From Pseudomonadota bacterium (GTDB taxonomy: Bacteria; Pseudomonadota; Gammaproteobacteria; Burkholderiales; Burkholderiaceae_B), in contig JAEWFK010000096.1 in NCBI GenBank assembly GCA_023388835.1, positions 1-26,262 of the forward strand: a stretch of DNA of 26,262 nt, in the 5' to 3' direction. A program made the translations under genes and the position numbers. The notes under the pieces are model-generated. The model saw nothing but the letters and a program-made list of their open reading frames with translations. It was not told where the DNA came from and made no database searches. Numbering within the stretch: the first letter of the stretch is position 1; every line of letters begins with the position of its first letter. Positions 14,269-22,135 of this stretch are shown one piece after another.

Positions 14269-14924
14269 TGTCGCGTTTTACCGATTTTTACGCCTCGATG
14301 TATGGTGGTGATTCGGTAGTGCCTTCGGGCCTGGGCTATGTGCCCATCGTGGTGGAACAGTCGGGGCGCGGCGAGCGCTCCTATGACATCTATTCGCGGC
14401 TGCTGCGCGAGCGGGTGATCTTCTTTGTCGGGCCGGTGACTGACCAGTCCGCCAACCTGGTGGTCGCGCAATTGCTTTTCCTTGAATCGGAAAACCCCGA
14501 CAAGGACATCTCCCTGTACATCAATTCACCGGGCGGATCGGTATACGCCGGCATGGCGATCTACGACACCATGCAGTTCGTCAAGCCCGATGTCTCCACG
14601 CTGTGCACGGGTATCGCGGCCAGCATGGGCGCCTTCCTTCTGGCCGCAGGCGCCAAGGGTAAGCGCTACACCTTGCCCAATTCGCGCATCATGATTCACC
14701 AGCCCTCGGGCGGTGCCCAGGGCCAGGCCTCCGACATCCAAATCCAGGCGCGGGAAATCCTCCGTCTGCGTGAACGCCTGAACGAAATCCTGGCCGCCAA
14801 TACGGGCCAGCCCGTCGAGCGTATCGCCGAGGACACCGAGCGCGACAATTTCATGTCCGCCGAAGATGCGCTATCTTATGGTTTGGTGGACAAGGTCCTG
14901 GCCTCGCGCAGAGAGCAGGTTTGA
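14268..14924 (+). CDS. clpP: ATP-dependent Clp protease, proteolytic subunit ClpP
   Basis: This 218-residue serine protease forms the tetradecameric chamber that degrades substrates unfolded by ClpX or ClpA. The catalytic triad is Ser119 (GIAASMGAFLL), His144 (RIMIHQPSGG) and Asp193 (TERDNFMS). The oligomer-handle region is GAQGQASDIQIQAREILRLRERLN. The short N-terminal stretch before about residue 20 is the expected propeptide region. The ATG overlaps the tig stop in TAATG. It is separated from clpX by 131 bp, a gap containing a strong hairpin that may limit or buffer read-through. Confidence 0.97.
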   Translation: MSRFTDFYASMYGGDSVVPSGLGYVPIVVEQSGRGERSYDIYSRLLRERVIFFVGPVTDQSANLVVAQLLFLESENPDKDISLYINSPGGSVYAGMAIYDTMQFVKPDVSTLCTGIAASMGAFLLAAGAKGKRYTLPNSRIMIHQPSGGAQGQASDIQIQAREILRLRERLNEILAANTGQPVERIAEDTERDNFMSAEDALSYGLVDKVLASRREQV

Positions 14925-15013
14925 TCGCTGCGCGCCCCTTCGGAAACCGCAACCCAGGCAGGCGTTTCTCAACGAACGGCCGGTCGGCTTCGTGCAGACT
15001 GGCCGCCACTATC

Positions 15014-15034
15014 GCGGCGCCGCTTCGGCGTCGC
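15014..15034 (+). other. Strong hairpin in the clpP-clpX gap
   Basis: GCGGCGCCG (15014-15022) and CGGCGTCGC (15026-15034) pair over 9 bp with one G-U, leaving a 3-nt CTT loop. No T-run follows. It ends 21 nt before the clpX ATG, so it lies in or just upstream of the clpX leader. It may be an RNA-stability or processing element between the two messages. Confidence 0.55.
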
Positions 15035-15055
15035 ACTGATTGATCCGAAATTCCT

Positions 15056-16354
15056 ATGCCCGAAAAAAAAGGTTCGAGCGACGATAAGACATTGCATTGC
15101 TCCTTCTGCGGTAAAAACCAGCATGAAGTCCGCAAGCTTATCGCCGGGCCGTCGGTGTTCATTTGCGACGAATGCATCGACCTCTGCAATGACATCATCC
15201 TGGAAGAGTCCCAGGAAGCCGCGCGCGACGCGGTGCGTAACGACCTTCCCGTACCCGCCGAGATCAAGGATTTCCTCGATGGCTATGTCATCGGGCAGGA
15301 AAAGCCCAAGCGGACTCTTGCCGTGGCGGTCTACAACCACTACAAGCGTATCCGCTATGGCGAAGTCAAGGGCGACGACGTCGAGCTCACGAAGAGCAAC
15401 ATTCTGCTGATCGGTCCCACCGGCTCGGGCAAGACGCTGCTCGCGCAGACGCTTGCCCGCATGCTCGACGTTCCTTTCGTGATGGCCGACGCCACGACCC
15501 TGACCGAGGCCGGTTATGTGGGCGAAGACGTCGAGAACATCATCCAGAAGCTGCTGCAGAACTGCAACTACGATGTCGACAAGGCGCAGCGGGCCATCAT
15601 CTATATCGATGAAATCGACAAGATTTCGCGCAAGGCGGACAACCCCTCCATCACGCGCGACGTTTCCGGCGAAGGCGTGCAGCAGGCCCTGCTCAAGCTC
15701 ATTGAAGGCACGGTTGCTTCGGTGCCCCCTCAAGGCGGGCGCAAGCATCCCAACCAGGACTTCGTGCAGGTGGACACCACGAACATCCTGTTCATCGTCG
15801 GCGGCGCCTTCGACGGTCTCGAAAAAGTCATCCGCGACCGTACCGAGCGCTCCGGCATCGGCTTTTCGGCCGCCGTGCACGCCAAGGACGAAAAAGGCGT
15901 GGGCCAGCTCTTCACCGAGATCGAACCGGAAGACCTCATCAAGTTCGGTCTGATTCCCGAACTGGTGGGTCGCTTGCCGGTGGTCGCCACGCTTCAAGAA
16001 CTTGACGAAGACACGCTCGTCCGTATCCTGACTGAGCCCAAGAATTCGCTGATCAAGCAATTCCAGAAACTTTTCGCGATGGAAGACGTCGAACTCGATG
16101 TGCGTCCGGCGGCGCTTACCGCCATCGCCCAACGAGCGATCAAGCGCCGAACCGGCGCGCGCGGGTTGCGTTCCATCGTGGAACAGTCCTTGCTCGACAC
16201 CATGTACGACCTGCCGTCGCTTAAGAACGTGAAGGAAGTTGTGCTCGACGAGAATGCCGTGAACGGTAAGGGAGTGCCGATGCTGATCTATCAGGACAAC
16301 CCGGAAGAATCCGTAACGCCCGAACCATCGCGCAAGCTCAAGGGGGCTGCCTGA
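15056..16354 (+). CDS. clpX: ATP-dependent Clp protease ATP-binding subunit ClpX
   Basis: This 432-residue AAA+ unfoldase feeds tagged or specific substrates to ClpP. The N-terminal zinc-binding domain has Cys15, Cys18, Cys37 and Cys40 (HCSFCGK and FICDECIDLC). Walker A is GPTGSGKT (120-127) and Walker B is YIDEID (183-188). The pore-loop GYVGED is at 153-158, and the ClpP-contacting loop lies in the expected SGIGFSAAV region. ELVGRLPVV and RTGARGLRSIVE carry the arginine-finger and sensor-2 segments. No strong Shine-Dalgarno precedes the ATG. It follows clpP after the hairpin-containing gap and is followed by lon, which has its own heat-shock promoter. Confidence 0.97.
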   Translation: MPEKKGSSDDKTLHCSFCGKNQHEVRKLIAGPSVFICDECIDLCNDIILEESQEAARDAVRNDLPVPAEIKDFLDGYVIGQEKPKRTLAVAVYNHYKRIRYGEVKGDDVELTKSNILLIGPTGSGKTLLAQTLARMLDVPFVMADATTLTEAGYVGEDVENIIQKLLQNCNYDVDKAQRAIIYIDEIDKISRKADNPSITRDVSGEGVQQALLKLIEGTVASVPPQGGRKHPNQDFVQVDTTNILFIVGGAFDGLEKVIRDRTERSGIGFSAAVHAKDEKGVGQLFTEIEPEDLIKFGLIPELVGRLPVVATLQELDEDTLVRILTEPKNSLIKQFQKLFAMEDVELDVRPAALTAIAQRAIKRRTGARGLRSIVEQSLLDTMYDLPSLKNVKEVVLDENAVNGKGVPMLIYQDNPEESVTPEPSRKLKGAA

Positions 16355-16399
16355 ACACCTGCCTGAGCAAGCAAGACAGAATCATTCTCGGCTCGTTCG

Positions 16400-16427
16400 C
16401 TTGAAATTCCTGCTGGCGTCGCCATCT
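16400..16427 (+). promoter_or_regulatory. sigma32 (heat-shock) promoter of lon
   Basis: CTTGAAA (16400-16406) and CGCCATCT (16420-16427) are separated by 13 bp. This fits the sigma32 consensus CTTGAAA and CCCCATNT with one mismatch. Transcription would start near 16434, about 70 nt before the lon ATG. lon is a known sigma32 target in other proteobacteria. Confidence 0.7.
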
Positions 16428-16439
16428 ACCTAGCAGGAA
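16407..16439 (+). other. 8-bp inverted repeat overlapping the lon promoter
   Basis: TTCCTGCT (16407-16414) and AGCAGGAA (16432-16439) are perfect inverted arms 17 bp apart. The left arm begins immediately after the -35 and the right arm reaches the predicted start site. It could be an operator; it does not match CIRCE or HAIR elements. Confidence 0.4.
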
Positions 16440-16447
16440 ATCGCTGA

Positions 16448-16471
16448 AAAGGGAGGCCCAGGCTTCCCTTT
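16448..16471 (+). terminator. Terminator-like hairpin after clpX, within the lon leader
   Basis: AAAGGGAGGC (16448-16457) and GCTTCCCTTT (16462-16471) pair over 10 bp with one G-T wobble and a 4-nt loop. The T-run is only three bases before a C, so termination is probably partial. It lies downstream of the sigma32 promoter, so it would also fold in the lon leader. It may end clpX transcripts, attenuate lon, or both. Confidence 0.5.
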
Positions 16472-16505
16472 CGCATCTACAGCCGAAACTTTAAGGAAAG
16501 TAACT

Positions 16506-19004
16506 ATGTCTGCGAGCCAGATTCTTACTTCGGAACCCATGGAACTCCCGCTGCTGCCCTTGCGCGATGTAGTGGTGTTTCCCCACATGGTGATTCCCCT
16601 GTTCGTTGGCCGGCCACGTTCGATCCGGGCGTTGGAGTTGGCCATGGAAGCTGGCAATCACATCATGCTGGTGGCGCAGAAGTCCGCCGGCAAGGATGAC
16701 CCGCAGCCCGAAGACCTCTATGAAATCGGGTGTGCGGCGAGCATTCTGCAAATGCTCAAATTGCCCGATGGCACGGTGAAGGTGCTGGTCGAAGGGCTGC
16801 AGCGCGCGCGCATCGACAACGTGTCCGACGCTGAAACGCATTTTTCGGCCATCGTGGTGCCGCTTGCGCCGGAAACCGGCGACAGCGCCGAAGTCGAGGC
16901 CCTGCGTCGTGCAGTCATGGCGCAGTTCGAACAGTACGTCAAACTGAACAAGAAGATCCCCCAGGAAATTCTTACTTCGCTGACCGGTATCGATGACCCC
17001 GGCCGTCTGGCGGACACCATTTCAGCCCACTTGCCGCTCAAACTCGACCAGAAGCAGCGCATGCTCGAAGTCGCCGGCACATCCGAACGGCTGGAAGGCC
17101 TGTTGAGTCAGCTCGAAGAGGAAATCGACATTCTTCAGGTCGAGAAGCGCATCCGTGGCCGCGTCAAGAAGCAGATGGAGAAAAGCCAGCGCGACTACTA
17201 CCTGAATGAACAGGTCAAGGCGATTCAAAAGGAGCTGGGCGAAGGCGAAGAGGGCGCCGACATCGAGGAGCTCGAGAAGAAGATCGAAGCCGCTCACATG
17301 CCCAAGGAAGCCCGCAAGAAGGCAGACGCCGAGCTCAAGAAGCTCAAGCTCATGTCGCCCATGTCGGCGGAAGCCACCGTGGTGCGCAACTATATCGATA
17401 CGCTGCTTGGCCTGCCGTGGCGCAAGAAAAGCCGCATCAACAACTCGATCAACAACGCGCAGGATGTGCTCGACGCCGATCACTACGGCCTCGAGAAGGT
17501 GAAGGAACGCATCATCGAGTATCTCGCGGTGCAGCAGCGCGTGGACAAGCTGAAGGCGCCCATCCTGTGTCTGGTTGGGCCTCCCGGGGTGGGCAAGACG
17601 TCGCTGGGGCAGTCCATCGCTCGTGCAACGAATCGCAAGTTCGTGCGCATGGCCCTGGGCGGCGTGCGCGACGAAGCGGAGATCCGCGGACACCGCCGCA
17701 CCTATATTGGCTCCATGCCTGGAAAAATCCTCCAGAACATGTCCAAGGTGTCGGTGCGCAACCCGCTTTTCCTGCTCGATGAAATCGACAAGATGGGTGC
17801 GGACTTCCGCGGCGATCCTTCCTCAGCTCTGCTTGAAGTGCTCGATCCGGAACAGAACCATACCTTTCAGGACCACTACGTCGAGGTCGACTTCGACCTG
17901 TCGGACGTCATGTTCGTGGCGACCAGCAATACGCTGAATATTCCGCCTGCGTTGCTCGATCGTATGGAAGTCATCCGTCTGTCCGGCTACACCGAGGACG
18001 AGAAGGTCCACATTGCCTTCGACCATCTGCTTCCCAAGCTGATGAAGAACAACGGCGTGAAGGACGGCGAACTGCTGATCGATGAAGACGCCGTGCGCGA
18101 CATCGTCCGTTACTACACCCGGGAAGCCGGGGTGCGGGCATTGGAACGCGAGATCGGCAAGATTTGCCGCAAGGTCGTCAAGAAGCTCTTGATACAGGCG
18201 GGCGCCAAACCGGCAGCGGGCGACGAAGACGCCTCGGCCACAGGGGGTCGGCGCAAGGCGCAGGCCGCGCCAACCGAGCCGGTCCATGTCACCGCTGAAA
18301 ACCTTTCCGATTTCCTTGGCGTACGCCGCCATACCTTTGGCATGGCCGAGAAGGAAAACAAGGTCGGTCAGGTCACCGGCCTGGCCTGGACGGAAGTCGG
18401 GGGCGATCTGCTCACGATCGAAGTAGCCGATATGCCGGGCAAGGGCGTGGTGCTGCGCACCGGCTCGATTGGCGACGTCATGAAGGAATCGGTCGAAGCG
18501 GCACGTACGGTGGTGCGGGCGCGCGCGCAGAAGTGGGGCATCCCGAACACCTCGTTCGAGAAGCGAGACCTGCATGTGCACTTCCCCGAAGGCGCCACTC
18601 CCAAGGACGGCCCCTCGGCGGGTATCGCGATCACCACGGCCATGGTGTCGGCCCTGACCGGGATTCCGGTTCGTGCCGACGTCGCCATGACCGGTGAGAT
18701 CACGCTGCGCGGCGAAGTTCTTGCCATCGGTGGCTTGAAGGAAAAGCTGCTTGCGGCGCACCGTGGTGGCATCAAGACGGTGCTGATTCCCGAAGAAAAC
18801 GTGAAGGACCTCGCCGACATTCCGGCCAACGTCAAGAACCACCTGGAAATCATTCCGGTCCGGTGGATAGACCGAGTGCTGGAAGTGGCTCTGCAAAACC
18901 TGCCTGAGCCGTTGTCGGATGAAGAGGTCGCGCGCCTTGCAGCGGAATCGCTGGCGGCGGCCAAGAAGGTGGACGACACCGCGGGCGATATCGTGAAACA
19001 CTGA
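16506..19004 (+). CDS. lon: ATP-dependent Lon protease
   Basis: This 832-residue LonA protease degrades misfolded and short-lived regulatory proteins in the cytoplasm. The N-terminal substrate-binding domain (LPLLPLRDVVVFPHMVIPLFVGR) is followed by a coiled-coil region near 205-260. The AAA+ module has Walker A GPPGVGKT (358-365) and Walker B FLLDEIDKM. The protease domain has the Ser-Lys dyad Ser704 (PKDGPSAGIA) and Lys747 (GGLKEKLLAAHRGG), spaced 43 residues as in E. coli. A low-complexity linker of about 25 residues (AGAKPAAGDEDASATGG onward) joins the AAA+ lid to the protease domain. It makes the protein longer than the 784-residue E. coli form. An AAGGAAAG ribosome-binding site is 5 nt from the ATG. 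Confidence 0.98.
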   Translation: MSASQILTSEPMELPLLPLRDVVVFPHMVIPLFVGRPRSIRALELAMEAGNHIMLVAQKSAGKDDPQPEDLYEIGCAASILQMLKLPDGTVKVLVEGLQRARIDNVSDAETHFSAIVVPLAPETGDSAEVEALRRAVMAQFEQYVKLNKKIPQEILTSLTGIDDPGRLADTISAHLPLKLDQKQRMLEVAGTSERLEGLLSQLEEEIDILQVEKRIRGRVKKQMEKSQRDYYLNEQVKAIQKELGEGEEGADIEELEKKIEAAHMPKEARKKADAELKKLKLMSPMSAEATVVRNYIDTLLGLPWRKKSRINNSINNAQDVLDADHYGLEKVKERIIEYLAVQQRVDKLKAPILCLVGPPGVGKTSLGQSIARATNRKFVRMALGGVRDEAEIRGHRRTYIGSMPGKILQNMSKVSVRNPLFLLDEIDKMGADFRGDPSSALLEVLDPEQNHTFQDHYVEVDFDLSDVMFVATSNTLNIPPALLDRMEVIRLSGYTEDEKVHIAFDHLLPKLMKNNGVKDGELLIDEDAVRDIVRYYTREAGVRALEREIGKICRKVVKKLLIQAGAKPAAGDEDASATGGRRKAQAAPTEPVHVTAENLSDFLGVRRHTFGMAEKENKVGQVTGLAWTEVGGDLLTIEVADMPGKGVVLRTGSIGDVMKESVEAARTVVRARAQKWGIPNTSFEKRDLHVHFPEGATPKDGPSAGIAITTAMVSALTGIPVRADVAMTGEITLRGEVLAIGGLKEKLLAAHRGGIKTVLIPEENVKDLADIPANVKNHLEIIPVRWIDRVLEVALQNLPEPLSDEEVARLAAESLAAAKKVDDTAGDIVKH

Positions 19005-19022
19005 TTGTGTCGCCCTGAATGG

Positions 19023-19059
19023 AAAAAGGCCTCGGTTTTCGGACCGGGGCCTTTTTTTT
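19023..19059. terminator. Rho-independent terminator between lon and lexA, bidirectional
   Basis: AAAAAGGCCTCGG (19023-19035) pairs with CCGGGGCCTTTTT (19044-19056), a 13-bp stem with one G-T pair and an 8-nt loop. Eight T residues follow on the plus strand, and five T residues follow on the minus strand. It should end lon transcripts and also serve the convergent lexA. Confidence 0.9.
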
Positions 19060-19110
19060 ACCTATGAAATACGGAGCCGGTCGAAACGGCCCCGTGCAGC
19101 GTGGCAAAGC

Positions 19111-19770
19111 TTACTGCAACGGCGTGGCGCGAATCAGGCCGACTGCAATACCTTCGATTGCGAATTCTTCACTGGGACGCACGACGATGGGCGCGAAATC
19201 GGGGTTTTCAGGCAGCAACTGCAGCAGGCTGCCCTGGCGCTGCAGGCGCTTGACGGTGACCTCGTCGCCCAGGCGGGCGACGATGATTTGACCGTTGCGC
19301 GCTTCGGGCGCTTTGCGGACGGCCAGTAGATCGCCGTCGAGGATGCCGGCGTCGCGCATGCTGAGGCCACGTACGCGCAGCAGATAGTCGGGAACCGTGC
19401 TGAAGAGCGAAGGTTCGACGCCTATTTCGCGTTCGATGTGTTCGGCGGCAAGAATGGGGCTGCCGGCCGCCACGCGCCCCACGAGAGGCAGCAGCAGCGA
19501 GCGGGGGTCTGTCACCCCCATAGCTGTGGCGGTGGCCGGATCGGGCTGCGCAGGAGAGTCGGCCAGGCGGATGCCGCGCGAGGCGCCCGCTGTCAGGACA
19601 ATTGCACCCTTGCGGGCAAGCGCCTTGATGTGGTCTTCCGCGGCGTTGGGCGAACGGAAGCCGAGCGCCTGGGCGATTTCCGCCCGAGTCGGGGGAAAGC
19701 CGGTACGGTGGATTTCATTGCGGATGAGATCCAGGATTTCCTGCTGACGGGCGGTGAGCTTGGCGGCCAT
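19111..19770 (-). CDS. lexA: LexA, SOS repressor and self-cleaving peptidase
   Basis: This 219-residue repressor of the SOS regulon cleaves itself when stimulated by RecA on single-stranded DNA. The N-terminal DNA-binding domain is LTARQQEILDLIRNEIHRTGFPPTRAEIAQALGFRSPNAAEDH. The cleavage site is Ala102-Gly103 (GRVAAGSP). The catalytic Ser137 (RGLSMRDAGILDGD) and Lys174 (VTVKRLQ) are 37 residues apart, as in E. coli LexA. The ATG at 19770 matches family starts; a GTG three codons upstream is possible. The gene carries its own SOS box between promoter and start, so it is autoregulated. It diverges from otsB and converges on lon. Confidence 0.97.
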   Translation of the reverse strand: MAAKLTARQQEILDLIRNEIHRTGFPPTRAEIAQALGFRSPNAAEDHIKALARKGAIVLTAGASRGIRLADSPAQPDPATATAMGVTDPRSLLLPLVGRVAAGSPILAAEHIEREIGVEPSLFSTVPDYLLRVRGLSMRDAGILDGDLLAVRKAPEARNGQIIVARLGDEVTVKRLQRQGSLLQLLPENPDFAPIVVRPSEEFAIEGIAVGLIRATPLQ

Positions 19771-19778
19771 GACTTCCA

Positions 19779-19794
19779 CTGGTTTTCTATACAG
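19779..19794 (-). promoter_or_regulatory. LexA (SOS) box of lexA
   Basis: CTGGTTTTCTATACAG on the plus strand (CTGTATAGAAAACCAG on the coding strand) fits the CTG-N10-CAG consensus. It lies 8 bp upstream of the lexA ATG and directly downstream of the predicted -10, covering the transcription start. Confidence 0.85.
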
Positions 19795-19799
19795 TCCCG

Positions 19800-19828
19800 A
19801 TTTTGCCGTGTTTGGGCACGAAGATCAA
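19800..19828 (-). promoter_or_regulatory. Predicted lexA promoter
   Basis: On the minus strand TTGATC (19828-19823) and CAAAAT (19805-19800) are 17 bp apart. Transcription would begin inside the adjoining SOS box, consistent with repression by LexA. Confidence 0.6.
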
Positions 19829-19851
19829 GCCGGAAGCGGTATGAGGCGCGG

Positions 19852-19868
19852 CTGTCGACGCTCGACAG
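19852..19868. promoter_or_regulatory. Perfect 7-bp inverted repeat ahead of otsB
   Basis: CTGTCGA (19852-19858) and TCGACAG (19862-19868) flank a CGC centre. The repeat ends 11 bp before the otsB ATG. It resembles an SOS box but the CTG/CAG spacing is 11, not 10. It may be an operator or a leader hairpin limiting otsB translation. Confidence 0.4.
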
Positions 19869-19879
19869 CGCGGTGTATC

Positions 19880-20683
19880 ATGAAAAACATGAGTGATGAC
19901 CAAGCGTCCAAATGCCGGCTTCCTTTCCATAGGCCGGAGACCGCGTTCACGGTGCCTCCGCGGCTTAAGCAATCGCCGCAACGACTTGCACTCTTTCTCG
20001 ACATCGATGGAACCCTGGCGCCTATCACGGCGCGCCCGGAGTTCACGCGCGTGCCCCTCGACACCCGTCGAACGCTACGGGCTTTACAGGATTCAGGGGT
20101 CGCCATTGCCGCCCTCAGCGGCCGGCCGCTGGCTCAGGTACGTCGATTGCTTCTTCCCATCGACATTCCGGCGGGCGGGTCTCATGGCGCACAGCTACGC
20201 TTGCAGGCAGGTCGCAGCATCCGCACGGGGGGGCGCTTGCCTAAAGGCTTGGTCGATCTACTGGAAGAGGGCGCCAAGAATCTTCCGGGAGTGTGGCTGG
20301 AAAGAAAGCCGGCAACGCTTGCCCTGCACTGGCGCCAGGCGCCCGATTACGGGGAGGATGTGACGGCACTGGCTCGACATGCCCTCGAGCTCGCACCGGG
20401 CTGGCAATTGATTCGTGGGCATTTCGTCCACGAGTTGCGGCCAGGGGGGCGGGACAAGGGTGTCGCCTTGAGGCGGCTGATGCGCAGGCCTGAATTTGCA
20501 GGCCGGTGGCCGCTGGCGATCGGCGACGATCGCACCGACGAAGATGCTTTTGTAGCAGCTTTGGCGCTAGGGGGTGGAGCGATACGGATAGGCGCTCCTG
20601 CTGCCACAGTGGCGCCATGGTGTCTGCCGAATGTCGCGGCGCTCGCGGGCTGGCTGCGTGCCCAACTTCAAACGGTCAAGTAA
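19880..20683 (+). CDS. otsB: Trehalose-6-phosphate phosphatase
   Basis: This 267-residue HAD-superfamily phosphatase hydrolyses trehalose 6-phosphate to trehalose, the second step of osmoprotectant synthesis. HAD motif I is FLDIDGTLAPI with the nucleophile Asp41 and Asp43. Motif II is AALSGRP, the motif III lysine lies in GRDKGVALRRL, and motif IV is GDDRTDEDAF (215-224). Family features GGSHGAQLRL and GHFVHELRPGGRDKG are present. The ATG at 19880 is the best supported start, though no clear ribosome-binding site precedes it; an ATG at 19889 is an alternative. otsA follows 22 bp later, so the two form an otsBA operon. Confidence 0.92.
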   Translation: MKNMSDDQASKCRLPFHRPETAFTVPPRLKQSPQRLALFLDIDGTLAPITARPEFTRVPLDTRRTLRALQDSGVAIAALSGRPLAQVRRLLLPIDIPAGGSHGAQLRLQAGRSIRTGGRLPKGLVDLLEEGAKNLPGVWLERKPATLALHWRQAPDYGEDVTALARHALELAPGWQLIRGHFVHELRPGGRDKGVALRRLMRRPEFAGRWPLAIGDDRTDEDAFVAALALGGGAIRIGAPAATVAPWCLPNVAALAGWLRAQLQTVK

Positions 20684-20705
20684 ATGTAACCGGAAGGAAA
20701 GGGAA

Positions 20706-22070
20706 ATGGAAAAGCAGGAACGTGTGGTGATAGTGGCGAATCGGACACCAGGGGCGAAGTCGGCCGGGGGATTAGCCTCCGGCCTGCTCGACGCCTTGAA
20801 GAAAGAGCGCAGCCTTTGGTTCGGGTGGAGCGGAGAACTGCGCGAGGACGACGGCAATACCACCGTCCAGCTGCATAGTCGGGGCCACCTTACCGTGGCG
20901 GCCATTCCTTTGACGCCTGAGGAGCACAACCGGTACTACAACGGGTTTGCCAATGGCGTGCTCTGGCCCGCGTTTCACCATCGACTGGATCTCATGTGCT
21001 TCAGCGAGGACGATTACGCCGGCTATTTAGGTGTCAACCAGCTCATGGCTGCGCAGCTGCGCCCCTTGCTCAAGGAGCGTGACCTGATCTGGGTGCATGA
21101 TTACCATCTGCTTCCTTTTGCCGGAAAGTGCCGGAAGATGGGTATACGGCAACGCATGGGGTTCTTCCTTCATATCCCTTTCCCAGTGCCCAGTGTGGCG
21201 CAGGCGATTCCGCGTATCGATGAATTGCTGGATGCCATGTGCGCATACGACTTGCTCGGTTTCCAGACCGAAGACGATCGGGCCGCCTTCGTGAGCTTGT
21301 GCCGAGAGCGCCGGCCCGACATACCGGTCCCTACGACGGGCGTCTACCCGATCGGGGTCGACCCCTACGCGCTGCAGCGCGAGGCCCAGGCAAAGCCCGT
21401 TGTCGAACTTTGGCCGGAAAGGTCCCATATCCAGGGCATCCTGAGTGTAGATCGCCTCGACTACACCAAGGGTTTACCGGAACGGTTCAAGGCCTATGCT
21501 TTATTGCTGGAAGAGCATCCCGAGCTGCATGGGGAAGTGCAGCTGGTTCAGATTGCCCCGCCGTCGCGCACGGACGTACCCGCTTATGTCGACCTGCGCC
21601 ATGATCTGACCGCGCTCACGGGAGAAATACTCGGTCGATATGGCGATCTTGACTGGCAACCGCTGATCTATGTCGAACGCCAGCATGACCGTGCGACGCT
21701 CATGCCTTTGTATCGCCAGGCCCGGGTCGGATTGGTGACGCCTTTGCGAGACGGCATGAACCTCGTGGCCAAGGAGTACGTCGCTGCTCAGGACCCGGCT
21801 GATCCGGGCGTGCTTGTGCTGTCGCGTTTTGCGGGTGCCGCCTGCCAGTTGGACGGCGCGCTTCTGGTGAATCCCCATGATCCGGGCGAGATGGCCGACG
21901 CCATGCGGCAGGCGCTATCCATGCCGCTGGAGGAGCGGCGGGCCCGCTACCGCCGGATGTGGGCCGTGCTGTGCGCATCGGATATTGAAGGCTGGCGTGT
22001 TCGCTACCTGAGCGACCTGCGCAGCTTGAAGACTCCGAGCAAAGTCCACGCGGAAGCCCTCAGCGCATGA
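20706..22070 (+). CDS. otsA: Trehalose-6-phosphate synthase
   Basis: This 454-residue GT20 retaining glycosyltransferase makes trehalose 6-phosphate from UDP-glucose and glucose 6-phosphate. Conserved segments in order are VVIVANR, SAGGLASGLLDALKK, LWFGWSGE, WVHDYHLLPF, FFLHIPFPVPSV, VDRLDYTKGLPERFKAY and PLRDGMNLVAKEYVAAQ. The last of these and DRLDYTKG contact the nucleotide sugar. A purine-rich ribosome-binding site (GGAAGG and AAAGGG) precedes the ATG at 20706. It is the second gene of otsBA and ends just before a 10-bp hairpin that separates it from the convergent aminotransferase. Trehalose would accumulate under osmotic or desiccation stress. Confidence 0.95.
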   Translation: MEKQERVVIVANRTPGAKSAGGLASGLLDALKKERSLWFGWSGELREDDGNTTVQLHSRGHLTVAAIPLTPEEHNRYYNGFANGVLWPAFHHRLDLMCFSEDDYAGYLGVNQLMAAQLRPLLKERDLIWVHDYHLLPFAGKCRKMGIRQRMGFFLHIPFPVPSVAQAIPRIDELLDAMCAYDLLGFQTEDDRAAFVSLCRERRPDIPVPTTGVYPIGVDPYALQREAQAKPVVELWPERSHIQGILSVDRLDYTKGLPERFKAYALLLEEHPELHGEVQLVQIAPPSRTDVPAYVDLRHDLTALTGEILGRYGDLDWQPLIYVERQHDRATLMPLYRQARVGLVTPLRDGMNLVAKEYVAAQDPADPGVLVLSRFAGAACQLDGALLVNPHDPGEMADAMRQALSMPLEERRARYRRMWAVLCASDIEGWRVRYLSDLRSLKTPSKVHAEALSA

Positions 22071-22074
22071 AAAA

Positions 22075-22114
22075 CACCCCAAAGGCGGGACAGGATTGTC
22101 GAGTCTTTGGGGTG
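22075..22114 (+). terminator. Terminator-like hairpin after otsA
   Basis: CACCCCAAAG (22075-22084) and CTTTGGGGTG (22105-22114) form a perfect 10-bp stem. The 20-nt loop contains a nested GACA/TGTC helix. It starts 4 bp after the otsA stop. The following T-run is short, so efficiency is uncertain. Confidence 0.55.
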
Positions 22115-22135
22115 GGTTTCAAGCGACGGTCATGC

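Noticed and set aside
14969..16132. Minus-strand open frame of 387 codons opposite clpX
   Set aside because: Fully antisense to clpX, with no conserved features.
17823..19001. Minus-strand open frame of 392 codons opposite lon
   Set aside because: Antisense shadow of a highly conserved coding region, no ribosome-binding site or family match.
19852..19868. Second SOS box for lexA/otsB
   Set aside because: The CTG and CAG are 11 bp apart rather than 10, so it does not fit the LexA consensus; kept only as an unassigned palindrome.
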